A DNA stretch of 64,000 nucleotides from contig JACMZG010001908.1 of NCBI GenBank assembly GCA_018340805.1, positions 47,407,265 through 47,471,264 of the forward strand, in the 5' to 3' direction. This document shows, in pieces, positions 9,571-21,395 of the stretch. This DNA comes from Microvelia longipes (Eukaryota; Arthropoda; Insecta; Hemiptera; Veliidae). The translations under genes were made by a program, and so were the position numbers. Positions within the stretch are counted from its first letter, which is position 1, and each line of letters opens with the position of its first letter. The notes beneath the pieces were generated by a model that was not told the DNA's origin, searched no databases, and was given only the letters and a program-made list of their open reading frames with translations.

Positions 9571-10500
9571 TAATACGACACACGGCTAAAATCAATTGAC
9601 AGCCCGCCAAAATCTCAATGCTTTCAACCCTTTTTTTAATAAAAAAATCCCTTCTTTTATGTAACAAAAAAAATTCCCTACTCTGGCAACACTGAAAGTC
9701 AGGTTATGTTTTGAATTTTATTATTTGTTTTTATTTGATATCGTATTTTTTATTTTTAAAAATTATTTATTTACTTTTTAAGAAGGAATATTGTTGTATC
9801 TTATAAATTTACCCACTAAGTGTTGTTTTAAATTTGTTCGGGAAGTATGAATTAAGTGGAGTTAAAGTTGTTAATTACGTAATGAAATGGATCATAATAA
9901 TTAGTTCTTTGATAAACGTTTGACGATTTAAATAAATTGTCAGCTATAATTACTTTTTTCCAAAACAAACTGCTTTTTTGTGTAGAGTTTGTATAATTGA
10001 ATACGTATTGTTTCATATTATAAAAGTAATATGGCACAATATGCATTCAAGACTTAAAAAAGTCAAGACTTCATCTATTGAAAGACATGGCATTTTCAAA
10101 AAAAAATGCTGTCTTTTGGTTGACAGAGCACAGAACCTGCGCTGCACTCAAATAGCAAGAAATGCTTGAAGAATACGTCAATGTCCAAGCGTCAAATATA
10201 GGCACTCAGATCATATTACAACTTCGCAATAATTGGATGAATTGAACAGATTGGAATGAAACAAAACGAAATCAAACAGATCAATATGCACAATGAGGGA
10301 AATAAAAGCGACGCGAGGTTACAAATATTTACAACCAGTGTTGCTTTTTTATGATTTTATTTACGAAAAAGGTATTTTTTTATACCGAGGTTGGCATAAG
10401 GTGGAGGGGGAAAGAGCGGGGTCGGTCTGAACCAATAGAATTCTTTCCCTCACAGATTTTTTGGCGCGCTGTCAATTGATTTTAGCCGTGTGTCGTATTA
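9571..10500. mobile_element. TIR DNA transposon derivative, 930 bp, flanked by TA
   Basis: TAATACGACACACGGCTAAA...GACAGCCCGCC at the left is inverted at the right as GGCGCGCTGTC...TTTAGCCGTGTGTCGTATTA. Further inward GGCAACACTG/CAGTGTTGC also pair. The TA at both ends fits a Tc1/mariner-like TA target, but no transposase frame remains (ORFs of 63-64 codons overlap on opposite strands and look random). Confidence 0.75.
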
Positions 10501-11261
10501 TTTTTATACTTACGACATGATTATAATTATACATTTGGAGAAAAAACGAAAATAGTTTAAATATAACTTAAATGTTGGATAGTTTCCCCTATTTTTTCCT
10601 AAATAAGTGCTCCTATTTTATTACTGAGCATAGTGAGGGTCGATCAGGAGGATTCAATTCTTAATATCAATCATTCTACTTCCTTTATAACCGTAATTTA
10701 TCAAAAATAAATAACAGTGAATGCAATGGGGAATGTCGTCTTAATAAACACATTCTTCAATTTTCTTTAAAACTTAAAAATCAAATAAAAATTGATAAAT
10801 AATAAGTATGATACATTTTTGCATTGAGACACTTTTAATTTCTATTACCATAAAATTAAATGTCTGGCATAAGCATTATTTATTTTGGCCTTTAAAATAG
10901 ATTTTTCTTTTCTGTAGGCTTAAGGTTATATAGGGTCTTTCTTCACTGCAATTTCCCTTTCTGGAGTTGGTTAATAGTAGCTCGTTTCCTTTGATAGTTG
11001 TTATCTGTAGGCTTAATATCTCATCCCTTTTTAGCCATTTTTCTTTTTATTCAAAGTTAACTCTCTTAATTTAACTAAATAAATAGCCTTCTAGTATAAA
11101 GACCTAGTCAGGTTTTGTTTTAGAGAAAAGGAAATTTAAAAAAATGTCTGATAAAGACTTAGCTTAAAAATGTGAAAAGAGGAAGTTATAAGTTATGTCA
11201 GCTTTAGATAAATGACTTCAGGCTTAATGAAAAATAAATCTTCTGACCTTAATTTACATTT
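10501..11261. other. No feature recognised
   Basis: AT-rich with several TTTTCT and CTTTTTA stretches. No frame or repeat could be supported. Confidence 0.45.
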
Positions 11262-12120
11262 TTCTTTTTCCTCATTTATACTGTAGGTATATAGGGAAAG
11301 TATTGTGTTTGCTATAAAAATCCGAAATATCCGAAACGTTTAGTTGATTTTAAGTCCTCCTGAGTTCTACAAAGTTCTAATTCAGAGTTTTCTAAAGTTT
11401 CTAATACAGAGTTCTACAAAGTTCAAATTCTACAAAGTTGTCTCTCACTGTGTGTGTATGACTCTCTGTATGTGAGTCTGTTATCAACGCTTTGAGTGTA
11501 TATTATACACTAAAAAAATGAAACTTGGTAAAAAAATAAATCGTTAGTGCTGTCTAGAAAATAAATTCTAAATATTTTAGAATATTATTTATAATAAACC
11601 ACCTCTGTGGCCGAGGTCGTTAGAACGTTAGTCTTTACACTGACCTTTGACACCATGGAGGTCAGGTGCGAACCCCAGACCTCATGGATAGGCTTTTAGT
11701 TTTATATATTATTGTTTAAATAATGATGATGAACTTTAGAATACACTATAAGCGTAAGGGTTGCTACTACCACCCGAGGTTGTTCCCGCAGGGTTTATCC
11801 CTGATGAGCCGCAAGCCTCTGAACGGGCATTATTATTATTATATTTATATATTTTTTTTTTTTAAATTATTTTGTTTAAATAATTATTTAAAATTATTAT
11901 CCACAGTCCATTAAATTCTCTACTTAATATTTTTTCTTTAGTAGTAATTCTATTATAATAATATTTTCAACAAAATATTTTTCTAATTATTTTTTCTGAT
12001 GGCTCATTAACCGATCGATATTATTGATTAAAATTTTCTGAGGACGAACGAAGCAATATGGTAAGCACGTGCGTAGCGAATCCGGTGTAGTGAGGAAAAG
12101 TTCTACGGGTACCCCGTACT
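11262..12120 (+). mobile_element. Element X copy, interrupted by a SINE
   Basis: Left part (to about 11575) begins TTTCCTCATTTATACTGTAG and includes CAAAGT, TGTCTCTCACTGTGTGTGTA and the GAAACTTGG block. The right end (12038-12120) carries CTGAGGACGAACGAAGC, GTAGCGAATCCGGTGTAG and the CCCCGTAC tail. The central part is replaced by the SINE at 11598-11850 and AT-rich DNA. Confidence 0.55.
11598..11850 (+). mobile_element. tRNA-derived SINE with ATT-rich tail
   Basis: The head has an A-box-like TGGCCGAGGTCG (11608-11619) and a B-box-like GGTGCGAACCCC (11665-11676, consensus GGTTCGANNCC). A long variable region lies between them, as in Ser/Leu tRNAs. A unique body with CCCGAGGTTGTTCCCGCAGG follows, and then CATTATTATTATTAT. 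It would be transcribed by RNA polymerase III and mobilised by a partner LINE (known of SINEs generally). The B box has one change from consensus. Confidence 0.7.
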
Positions 12121-12174
12121 CAGTTGTTGTTATTGCTTATTTTCTTATTGAATTATTTTCTTTTTAGGTTTTAT

Positions 12175-12320
12175 ATTTTTTTTTTTTTTTTTTTTTTTAC
12201 TTTATTGATTATTGTCTACAATAAATGTATTTGACATAGTGCTAATGTTAGGAAAAGTGACTTGGCGGTCTTGATAGGAGGAATCACCCAGTGGTGATAC
12301 TCCTTGGCGTGGTTAGGTTT
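12175..12320 (-). mobile_element. 3' end of a poly(A) retroelement, copy 1
   Basis: Read on the minus strand: CACGCCAAGGAGTATCACC, then ...CAATAAAGT and a run of about 24 A. The same sequence without the long A-run occurs at 44838-44972, so this is a dispersed retroposed family, 5' truncated or short. Confidence 0.65.
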
Positions 12321-12325
12321 TAAAT

Positions 12326-13214
12326 GCTGAAATTTTACTTATAATATAAAAATTTGGCTTGAACTAAATTAGTTGACTTTTGAATAGTTGAATTTTCTGA
12401 AATGTTTTGCGTTTTTGAATTTAAATTAATATTGGTTATAAAAGAAGGTCACGCGGCCACTGTCGTCGAAGGTTTTATAGACATGAATATGTAATAAAGT
12501 CATTCAAATTATTTTAAATCAATTTATAAACGTGCCATCAAGTGTCTTTATCAAAATTGGTATTTTTTATCATCATGTTTGTCATCTTATCTTGTTTTTA
12601 CTTTATAATGTTTAAATATCGACCTTGAGATCTTACACTGCTCGAGAGAAACATACTATATTTATAAAAAATACAATATAAGGCTGGTTATTTACCATAA
12701 GTTGCTACAAACACAGCATACTGATCGATCATATACAAGACAATAATTAATACTAACTAAATAATATAATAAAAAAATTACTACTAAATTATTGATTTAG
12801 TGAATAAATCACCGTTATACTTAAGTAAAAAAAATTAAGAATTCTTGTATAATTTTGCCAAAAGAGTTAATAAATAAAACTAAAAATAAAGTCTATAAAA
12901 AATAAATAAAATAAATAAAAACTTTTGATTTTATCAATCAAAAGTTACGACTTCAATTTTAATTAGAATCGCTCGGAATTTAGTATTGGTCTAATTAACT
13001 TGCTTAAGGTTCCAATCATTAATTTTTTATTATGTTGGCTTAGCATGATATCAAAAATCGGAAAACGCTATCAGCATAATTTGTTTATAATGTCTACAAA
13101 ATTTAAATTCTTTACGATCTTTATTGTAATAGCAATTTGAGAAAATTCGAAAAAGTACGGATAACGAAACCCGTGTGAGGTGCAAAATCGTTGAACAAAC
13201 TTTTATGAAAAAAT
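12326..13214. other. No gene recognised; one hairpin
   Basis: AACTTTTGATT...AATCAAAAGTT (about 12920-12947) is a perfect short inverted repeat. The rest is A-rich. Confidence 0.45.
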
Positions 13215-13945
13215 ATTTTAACTTTTTACTTTTTCTCATTTATACCGTAGTATATAAAAAAAGTGTTTTGTTAGCAAAAAAATCCAGAAATAGGACGACA
13301 CCGGAATAATTCATTTCTGGTCTTTTTTTAGACATTCGGAGCAGTTTTCTCAAAGTTGTCTGTCAGTCTCTGTGTGTATCGTTGTTGTCGTAGCTCCCAG
13401 TGTATTTATGCTAGAGAATTGGAACTTTGAACAAAAATCAGACTATAGGTGTTGTTGTGCTATTCTAAAAATATTTTTTGACGTCATTATCCCGAAAAAT
13501 CATAAAACGCGGAAAATGATGCGATCGGATTGAGATTTGTACGCACGCAGCCATGTATAAGTCTAACACATGTGCCAAGTATCATCTCATTATCAGCATC
13601 AGTTCAATGTTTATCGAATGACTTATGTACGTTTTTATTAAAAAAAAGTTGTAAAAAATCGGAAAATAATCCAATTGAGTTGAAATTCGGTACAAGTGTA
13701 TCACTTTAAGTAATAAATAGGTACACCAAGTTTCATTTCAATACGACAAGTATATTCATGATTTTTGTTAGATCGTAAAAGTTAAGCTGCATCCAGCGTG
13801 GTCAGTGCCTGGGTATCTGACCGCTAAAATGAAACGGATGTATTAACTATCTGAGGACGAACGAAGCGAGTCCGAAGTAGGGAGGGTGAGCATAGCGAAT
13901 CCGATGTAATTAGGAAATGACCCCGCACACGATTTTTTTAAATTA
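13215..13945 (+). mobile_element. Element X, fullest copy (about 0.73 kb)
   Basis: Order of blocks seen in all copies: CTCATTTATACCGTAG and AAAGTGTTTTG; CCAGAAAT; a TCTGT/GTGTGT segment; GTAGCTCCCAGTGTATTTAT; GCTAGAGAATTGGAACTTTG; CATAAAACGC; GATTGAGATTTG; CAAGTTTCATTTC; GGTCAGTGCCTGGGTATCTG; CTGAGGACGAACGAAGCGAG; CGAATCCGATGTAAT; then GACCCCGCACACGATTTTTT. It has no coding sequence or obvious TIR, so the class is open (non-autonomous DNA element, Helitron-like or SINE-like). Confidence 0.7.
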
Positions 13946-15324
13946 AAAAAAATGTTATAATAAATTTAATTGTTGCTAAGTCAGCATATATTCCAGCCTG
14001 GGAGTAAAACACCGTAGTTAGTAAGCAAACAGATAGTTTTCTTACTCAACATTATGGTCCTGTTAATCTTATGACTGAATTGTTCATAAACTTCTGACGA
14101 AGAGAATCACACCTGGCTTTAGACGCTTCTATATAATAAATGATACAAGGTTTTGGCTGTAATTTTATTTACTCTAATGACTACGTTAATTTAAATACTA
14201 TGTATTATAAAAGGAATTATCTAAATTCTTTAATCGAAATAAAATGTTCTGATAAATAATCAAATAAATAGAGAAAAAATATCCCCAAAATATGTTTTAA
14301 GAATTTCTCCCCAACAAAAATTAAATATGCATACCTTTTTTGCTGGGAATTTTATTTTCACTTTTTCCACCCCTTTTTTTAAAAAAATGCAAAAAGATAA
14401 AAAATCTTTAACGAAGGGAAAATATTTAAGCTTAGCATACCTTTATAATCGAATAAAATGATAAACCTAAAAAATAAAAGAATTTCTTGCAATGCAAATT
14501 AAAATTTAGTATTAATCAACGGAAGATTAAAAAAATCTCAGGGTAAAATAAAAGGATTAAGAAAGCCTAAAAACTATAAAAGAAAGAATAAAAAAATATA
14601 AAAGAGAAAAAATTTTAAGAAAATAATAATACTAATTTAAGAAAATAATAATACATTTTTAGAAAATAATGTAGTAAAAATGTATATAATATTGGAAAAA
14701 TAATAAAAATAAACAATTTTAAAAAGCCTTTTTTGAAAAACATGTTTTCCTATTTTGACTTTTCTAATCCTTTCATATTGGTCGTTGCTTTCATGGGTGG
14801 TTCTTTTGTGAGGAGTAGTTCTAAAAAGTTTTTGGATTGAATAACGCATTTATTTATTGAAATTTACACAGTCTTGTGTCTTCTTTTGTACTGTGATCAC
14901 TTTTTATTATTAATAAGGGCTTCTTTTTTTAAAACAAAATCAATTTCCTTCTTTTTATACCCTTCATTTGGTATAAAAATTGGCCACATTTCATTTGGTT
15001 TTTCTCCCCAAATTACTTCGTTATCTTGACTTTCCAATCTTATTATAATGACCTTCTTATCCAATTCAATTTTCTTTTATTCAAAAAATATTTTTCGTCA
15101 AAAAGAAATAATGACAAATTAAGTCATTTATATGTCACCTCAACTTGCTCCTCAACTTATCACGACAAATCTATTAATGACCACAAATGTTTTTTAAGCA
15201 AATTCATCCAGCGGATTTTGCATTTGACGATTTCCTAACCTCCTTATAATATAGATTAATCTAATCTGTAAGTATTTCATAAAGTTTATCATATATCATA
15301 CATTTTTAAATACTATTTTTACTC
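13946..15324. other. No gene recognised
   Basis: AT-rich with A-runs. The frames at 14637-14849 (minus) and 15026-15238 (plus) are compositionally biased and have no splice or family support. Confidence 0.45.
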
Positions 15325-15610
15325 TTTCTCACCCACCACCGTAGGTATTAGAAAAGTATTATATTCACCCAACTAATCTGAAACCGATTTTTATCATAAT
15401 TATCCGTTTCAGGAGTTTTTGTGACGTTCTGAATTTTTTCACCATGCTTTCTGTCTGTTTGTATGTGTTTCTGTGTTACTAAAAATTCCGGCTGTGTTTA
15501 TTCCGGCTAGAGAGTTGAAACTTGGCTCAAAAAACCATCTTTAAGTCTAGTTCTGATGCCCGGAAGATATTTTACGGCTACCGAGGTACCATGTACCCGA
15601 TATTTTCTCA
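15325..15610 (+). mobile_element. Element X copy with internal deletion
   Basis: Starts CTCTTTCTCACCCACC..CGTAGGTATTAG, keeps the GTTTCTGTGTTACT and GAGAGTTGAAACTTGG blocks, and jumps to GAGGTACCATGTACCCGATA at the 3' end. Confidence 0.55.
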
Positions 15611-15639
15611 AGGTTTGTAACAAAAACCTTGGAAGAAGA

Positions 15640-15765
15640 GTATATTATGAGAAGAGTATATCATGACGAGTATGTTACGAGGAGAGGATATTATGATAAG
15701 AATATATCATGACGAGTATATTATGACGAGTATATTATAAGAAGAGGATATTATGACATACTGTA
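15640..15765. repeat. Short tandem array (GACGAGTATATTAT)
   Basis: About seven degenerate units of 14-17 bp alternating GAAGAGTATATTATGA and GACGAGTATATTATGA. It starts right after an element X end. Confidence 0.75.
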
Positions 15766-16524
15766 AAGAAAATCCTTTTTACTTTTAATTAAATTAGCGT
15801 TTTAACGTTAAAGTTTTCCTTCATTTAGAACTAAGCTTAAAAATATTGAAGACAGCCGGAAGCTTTTGACCTTTTAGTTTAAGAAGCTTATAAGGAAATA
15901 AGATTTCTCTCTTTTTTAAAAAGCTTACTTTTAGCTATAAAATAATGAAAAATTATTTCCACATTTTTCTTTTCTAAAACTTATTTTGTATCCACTTTGG
16001 TCTATTTGATAGAAAAAGGTTCTAAAAGTTGGTGACCTGACACAAGACATATATTCCCTATGAGGTTTAGCCCTGTAGCCCTTTAATTTGACGTTTGAAG
16101 CTACCAAGCACCCAATAACGTAAGACCTTGGTCGTTTTTTTTTTCAGTAAAAAGGTTTTACTGAAAACTACCTCTAAAATAAAAGGACCACGTACAGGTG
16201 TGATTTTTATATGAAGGTGTTACTTTTTTATATTTTTTTTTTCGCACGTCTTATCGCATGATAGTCGTGTGTGACATTATAATGGAGGAACAGCAACAAA
16301 ATTATATTACATGCTATTTAAAAAATTAGTTTTAAGCCATGTTCACAATCACAAGAGCGTAAGTTAAGTCTAGATTAGTGTCAAAAATTATAAGAGGATT
16401 TTTTCATTATACTGCTCATTATTAGTAGCTTCATTTTATCATTTAACAGCTAATTTCACACAAATATATCTCGTAATATAAAATCATTTATACCTAACTA
16501 TATACCTTAAGATTAAAGGTCTGT
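15766..16524. other. No feature recognised
   Basis: AT-rich with T-runs. No supported frame or repeat. Confidence 0.45.
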
Positions 16525-17260
16525 GGGTCCCGTTTCATGAAAGTACAATCATTGTTTAGTCGAAGTAAAAAGCTACAAATTTACAAATAATTGTAAGAAA
16601 TTTGTTTCACTAATGTACAAATGTAGACTGGTAATTACTAGCGGTTTTCATACAATTTTATTAAAAAAATACTAGTAGATTACAAGTTTTATCTTGTAAC
16701 CTACTAGGAAAACTTGATCTCCTAGGAAACAAGCATATTTGAGTCAAACTCTAATTAAATCTAATTATCTCCCCTACAAATCTTACAAACTATTGTCAAA
16801 AACAATTTGTAACTACAAGTGTCAAAGTTAAGTGTTTCACAAATATCATTACGATTTATTGTAACCTACAAGAGTTTTGGTAAACAATGTGTCAAAATAT
16901 TATTAAACCCCAGTTTTATTCACACGAGTAAATTCTTCATTTTTTCTGAAATACGAGAAAAAATGTTTAAAAAAAGTTTTACAAACTCACATTGAGCACA
17001 AGATTACTAATAAACTAAAAGTTGGTGATGAAAACTAAGTTTTATATTAATGTAATGAACATGTAACTTAGTCTACCTAGGTTCAAACTTGGGTGAAATT
17101 TTTACAAGTGATAGTAAAAGACAAGAAAATGTTATTCATTAAATAGAAAAATGCTACAAATCTACAAGTGTATCTTTGGTAAAACAGGTAAATTTGTCAT
17201 TACAAGCTGTTTTTTACAATTTTTGTAACTATTAGACTAGTAATTTTGTGAAACGGTCCC
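16525..17260. mobile_element. TIR element with GGG(T)CCGTTTCA ends, about 736 bp
   Basis: Left end GGGTCCCGTTTCATG and right end TGAAACGGTCCC are inverted with one indel. Inside is a strong hairpin, CTAGTAGATTACAAG/CTTGTAACCTACTAG (16671-16707), and repeated TTACAA motifs. There is no transposase. Confidence 0.6.
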
Positions 17261-18129
17261 TTCTGCTGTTTTAGTAAACTTGTAAAGCTACTATTGAAAT
17301 TAACCAGGCTTCTTGCCTGGCTCCGCGGCGTCACCGCTATGGCTGTTGTCCTTTATCAGTTTGTCATATTATCAGTTTATAGAATAGTTTCGTACATCCC
17401 ACTCTCCCTCCTCCATGACCCTAACCACGTAAGCTTATTTTGTTATAAAATTCGCTAGAATGAAGTCTAGATTAAAACACAGAATTTAAGTAAGACATAT
17501 TGGACGCAGTCGTTGAAGAGTAGAACGATAACACGAACAGAAATATGAAAGATCATTAGAAGACAAGTAACTTTGTTAAAACCACTTAGGAGGTCTTAAA
17601 ATGTATTAAAAGAATAATTCAGTATAAACCCTGGTTTCAGCTTCAAATACCATACTTTTCCTCTATACCTACAGTATAAATGAGGAAAAAATAGGAACGT
17701 CAATTTACTACATAAAACTTAAGATAACGTTATTTTTATAGTCTCTACTAAGTATAAAACATTACATAAGGTCTTGTTTTTAATACACATTTTCTGATAT
17801 TAAATTTTAAACTCTTCGCGTGTCAAAGATTCATTAAGTATATTCGTAGGGAAATTATTTTAAATAAACGAATGTTTACTCATTTATCTTCTCTTTTAAT
17901 AACAGGTCGTGTTATGTTTATATAATTCTGGTAAAAATGTAAAATAGAAAAACACGTCTTTCAACCCTTACATGATTTTCCTCATCAAAGTCGGATCTGA
18001 TGTCCTACTTAAATTCTTGTATAAATTATTTAGGAATAAACTATTTCTTTAGGAAGTTATTTTACACCATACATATCTTGCTTCGCTCAACTCTTGTTGC
18101 GGTAAAACTGATTGCACTATCTAGTACTA
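17261..18129. other. Intergenic; contains reversed element X fragment at 17575-17695
   Basis: CCACTTAGGAGGTCTTAAAA...ATACTTTTCCTCTATACCTACAG is the inverse of the element X 5' end. CCAGGCTTCTTGCCTGG (about 17307) is a small hairpin in a GC-richer patch. Nothing else could be supported. Confidence 0.5.
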
Positions 18130-18460
18130 TACGATACTATGTAATACGAATACTAGGCACTACAGTATTATTGTGCAGTAACATAATATGTTTATTAGGC
18201 AGTACAGTATTATTATGCAGTAACATAATATTTTTACTAGTCATAACAGTATTATTTTGTAGTAACATAATATTTTTACTAGGCAATGCAGTATTATTGT
18301 GTAGTAACATAATATTTTACTAGGCATTACATATTATGTAGTAACATAATATTTGTACTAGGCAGTACAGTATTATTATGTAGTAACATAATATGTTACT
18401 AAACAGTACAGTTTACTTATATAGTAACATAGTAATATACTAGGCAGTACAGTACCAGGC
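18130..18460. repeat. About 40-bp minisatellite (GGCAGTACAGTATTATT)
   Basis: Eight or so units of GGCAGTACAGTATTATTATG followed by TAGTAACATAATATTTTTACTA, more degenerate at both ends. The 107-codon frame over it (18000-18323) is a product of the repeat. Confidence 0.85.
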
Positions 18461-18894
18461 TTTATGTAGTTTTCATTGCTTTCAGTATGTAGCCAAGTAT
18501 AGTCCAGTATGGTTTAGTCTACTTTAAAATAATTTTAAAACTCACTTTCTTCGAAAATTAAAATTTACTTTATACTAATAACTTTTTTTGTACTTGTTTA
18601 TTTTAGAAATAAATTTTTATTTCATACTATTTTGCCAAAAACCCTTTAACAGTAAAGGGCAAGGAGATGCGGGGGAGATGAGGGGAAGGGAGATGCGGGC
18701 AAAGATTTCAACATTCCACGATGATATTTTTTTAAACTACTTAATGGTAAAAATATTAAATTAAAAATGTAAAAATATTAAATTAAAAATGTAAAAAAAA
18801 ATATTGTTTTGTTGTAGGAAGTCTTGTTATGAGAAAGTATTTCTGTAATGATTTAGCATTTAAAATTTCTGATTATTCAACGCTCTTAATTGGA

Positions 18895-18960
18895 AACCTA
18901 GACATTATGTGTACATTATAATAGACATTATGTGTACATTATAATAGACATTATGTGTCT
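18895..18960. repeat. Three tandem copies of about 23 bp
   Basis: GACATTATGTGTACATTATA plus ATA repeated three times, the last truncated. Confidence 0.85.
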
Positions 18961-21070
18961 ACTGTAAAAACCATGGACTCGCTACAGGGCAATGAACAAC
19001 TTTTTTATTACAGACTTTTAAATTTATAAGACTTACTAATGACTCATATCCACCCCTACCTAGAACTTTCTCTCAGCGCCACTCAGTAGTTTTCAATCCA
19101 GTATTTCTTATGTTACACTTAAAATAATTGCGTAATGTTAAGATTTGTTGTAAATTTTAGTAATCAGCTTTTATATGTAAATGAGGAAACTTTTACTATA
19201 TACCCCAGCATTCTGAAAACCCTTCTCGAAACTTAACAAACCGCAGCTTAAATCGTTTTTAAATACTTTTTCTCTAGAAGGGAGATAACTATATCATTAA
19301 ATCCTATTCAAAAAAGTAAAGAAGATGAAAGTTCATGTTTCTCTATGCCGGTTCATCTCCAACCAAAGGCGCGGTTGGTTTTATCAATTTATAAATTGCA
19401 ATTAATTAACTGTTGTTTTTATCAATCAAAATATTTTTTGTCTAAATTAATTGCTTTTTTTTTTAATTAATTAAACGTTTTTGCAGCTTAATATTGAAAT
19501 AATACGGTTATTTAATACTAAAATAAATAACCTTAAACACAAAAGATTTTCAAATCCCCCATGTTTGATGCCGTTTGTCTTTATATAAAACCAGAATTGA
19601 CTGAATTTTAACAAAAATTAAGCTTTACCACATTGTTATGAACACATGTTTTTTTATTCTTAAATTTACATTTTTTTAGAGTAAATATACAACTATTATT
19701 TTGGTGAATATTTATTCATTATTTAGTTTGTTAGTTTAACAATTACTTTCCAACATTATTTGTTTATATGATAGATAAAATTAATAATAACGATGTAGAT
19801 ATCGCATAATATATTATTGTCCATATGTGATCCCAAAATGATGGGATTGTATTATCCCAACATAAGGAAATATTATTATCAATTGCTATACAAAGTTGTA
19901 CAAATTAAACCCTCAACTGTAGATGAGCGTTTCATTTTGATCCTTAAATGTAATTAATAATAATTAAAATAATTAATAATATAATTAAATTGTTTATCAC
20001 TAACTCGAGATGGATATCGTGTCAAGTGATACAATTATACCAGCGATTGTACATTCCGGCAAAAATAAAGAAATTTTTAGTTCTTTGCGTTTTTATTAAA
20101 AACTATAATAAATATAAACTACTCTAAACAAAATAAAATCTATATTTTTCGATGGTATATTTCATATAAAACACAAGTAAGCTTACTTACAAGTCAATTT
20201 TCTCAATTTTATAACTTATAAAACATCTGTAGAGATGATTGAAATAAAAAAAATATATAAAAAAGGATTTAAAGAAACAGGTTTATTTAACAAGTAATAC
20301 TTTTTATATCACAGGTACGGGGAAACAGTAAAAAAACGACGTCTAATAAAAGCTTTACAGAATATACAGGCTGTACAGAAATTCCCTTGTAAAAAACAAC
20401 TGACAATGAAAACCTGAAAGCAGATTGGACATCAATCTTTTATAGTGGTTTCCCTCTACCATGGTCAACTTCAATTGTAACATTTATATTGGAACGAGAT
20501 ATAATACAATATCGCATGGAAACCTTATTGAATAGAAACGAAACGATTTCTGTAAAAATATTTTCGTTTAGGTTGAGCAATCAAACTAGGCTTTTTAGCG
20601 AATTCCCTTTGGAAAGAATTCGCAAATGGGAAAGGCTTAATGACGGGAGTTAAACTTCGGGAACAGTTAGAATCCGTTTTGGAGATTTTTAACTACTAAA
20701 TACCACTAAATGCCTACCAATAAATACCACTAAATTTTAACCAATAAATGCCACTAGAGACCTGCTACGAGTTTACCCCCCCCCCCCCCTTCTGTCTGAC
20801 GCTCTCGGGTGCCATTCGACATCCCATCCTAATTATATTTTTCTGCTTAGCGAACTCAATTTTATTACAACTACTATTTATACAAACTGAGAACATAGTA
20901 CGGGCTGCGAACCAGTGCCTTATTCGAGTATTCGCGTTAATATCTGACTATTATTTAAATTTATTTAAGGTTGCGTCATGTTAAGTAAGGAGGGCCGAGG
21001 AAGTTGTCTGTGTAAGACATCATTGCGTCTTAATAAAGACGTATGATCATGGCAATGCCTCTATTTCTGG
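18961..21070. other. No gene recognised
   Basis: A run of about 14 C lies near 20776. GCGAATTCCCTTTGGAAAGAATTCGC (near 20600) is a short inverted repeat related to the foldback family at 36775. The rest is AT-rich and featureless to me. Confidence 0.45.
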
Positions 21071-21216
21071 TAGGAGTTGAAACAAGGCTTGAAATTTAAG
21101 AAATGTTTCTCTATTAGAAAAAAACAGTATAAAAGAAAATATCTGTACTGTAAAACACAGTGCAGTACCACGCATTCCTGGTTTTCGACTTATAGTTTTC
21201 GCATGCTTAGACCGAT
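21071..21216 (+). repeat. 145-bp direct repeat, copy 1
   Basis: GGAGTTGAAACAAGGCTTGA... through CGACTTATAGTTTTC and GCATGCTTAGACCG matches 23811-23964 almost base for base, except for a 7-bp ACTTACC present only in the second copy. Confidence 0.9.
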
Positions 21217-21395
21217 TAAGGGGTCATAATGATATAGATGATCGATTAAGGAGTCATAATGATATAGATGATCGATTAAGGAGTCATTGATATAGATGAT
21301 CGGTTAAAGAGTCATAATGATATAGATGATCGATTAAGGAGTCATAATGATATAGATGATCGGTTAAAGAGTCATAATGATATAGATGATCGATA
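21217..21395 (+). repeat. 30-bp tandem array
   Basis: Six units of CGATTAAGGAGTCATAATGA followed by TATAGATGAT, with GGTTAAAGAG variants alternating. The array starts at the end of the direct repeat. Confidence 0.9.

Noticed and set aside
9852..10169. Small ORFs inside the 930-bp TIR element as a transposase
   Set aside because: Too short, opposite strands overlapping, no DDE-like or zinc-finger motif.
18000..18323. 107-codon plus ORF
   Set aside because: Runs across the about 40-bp minisatellite; composition follows the repeat.
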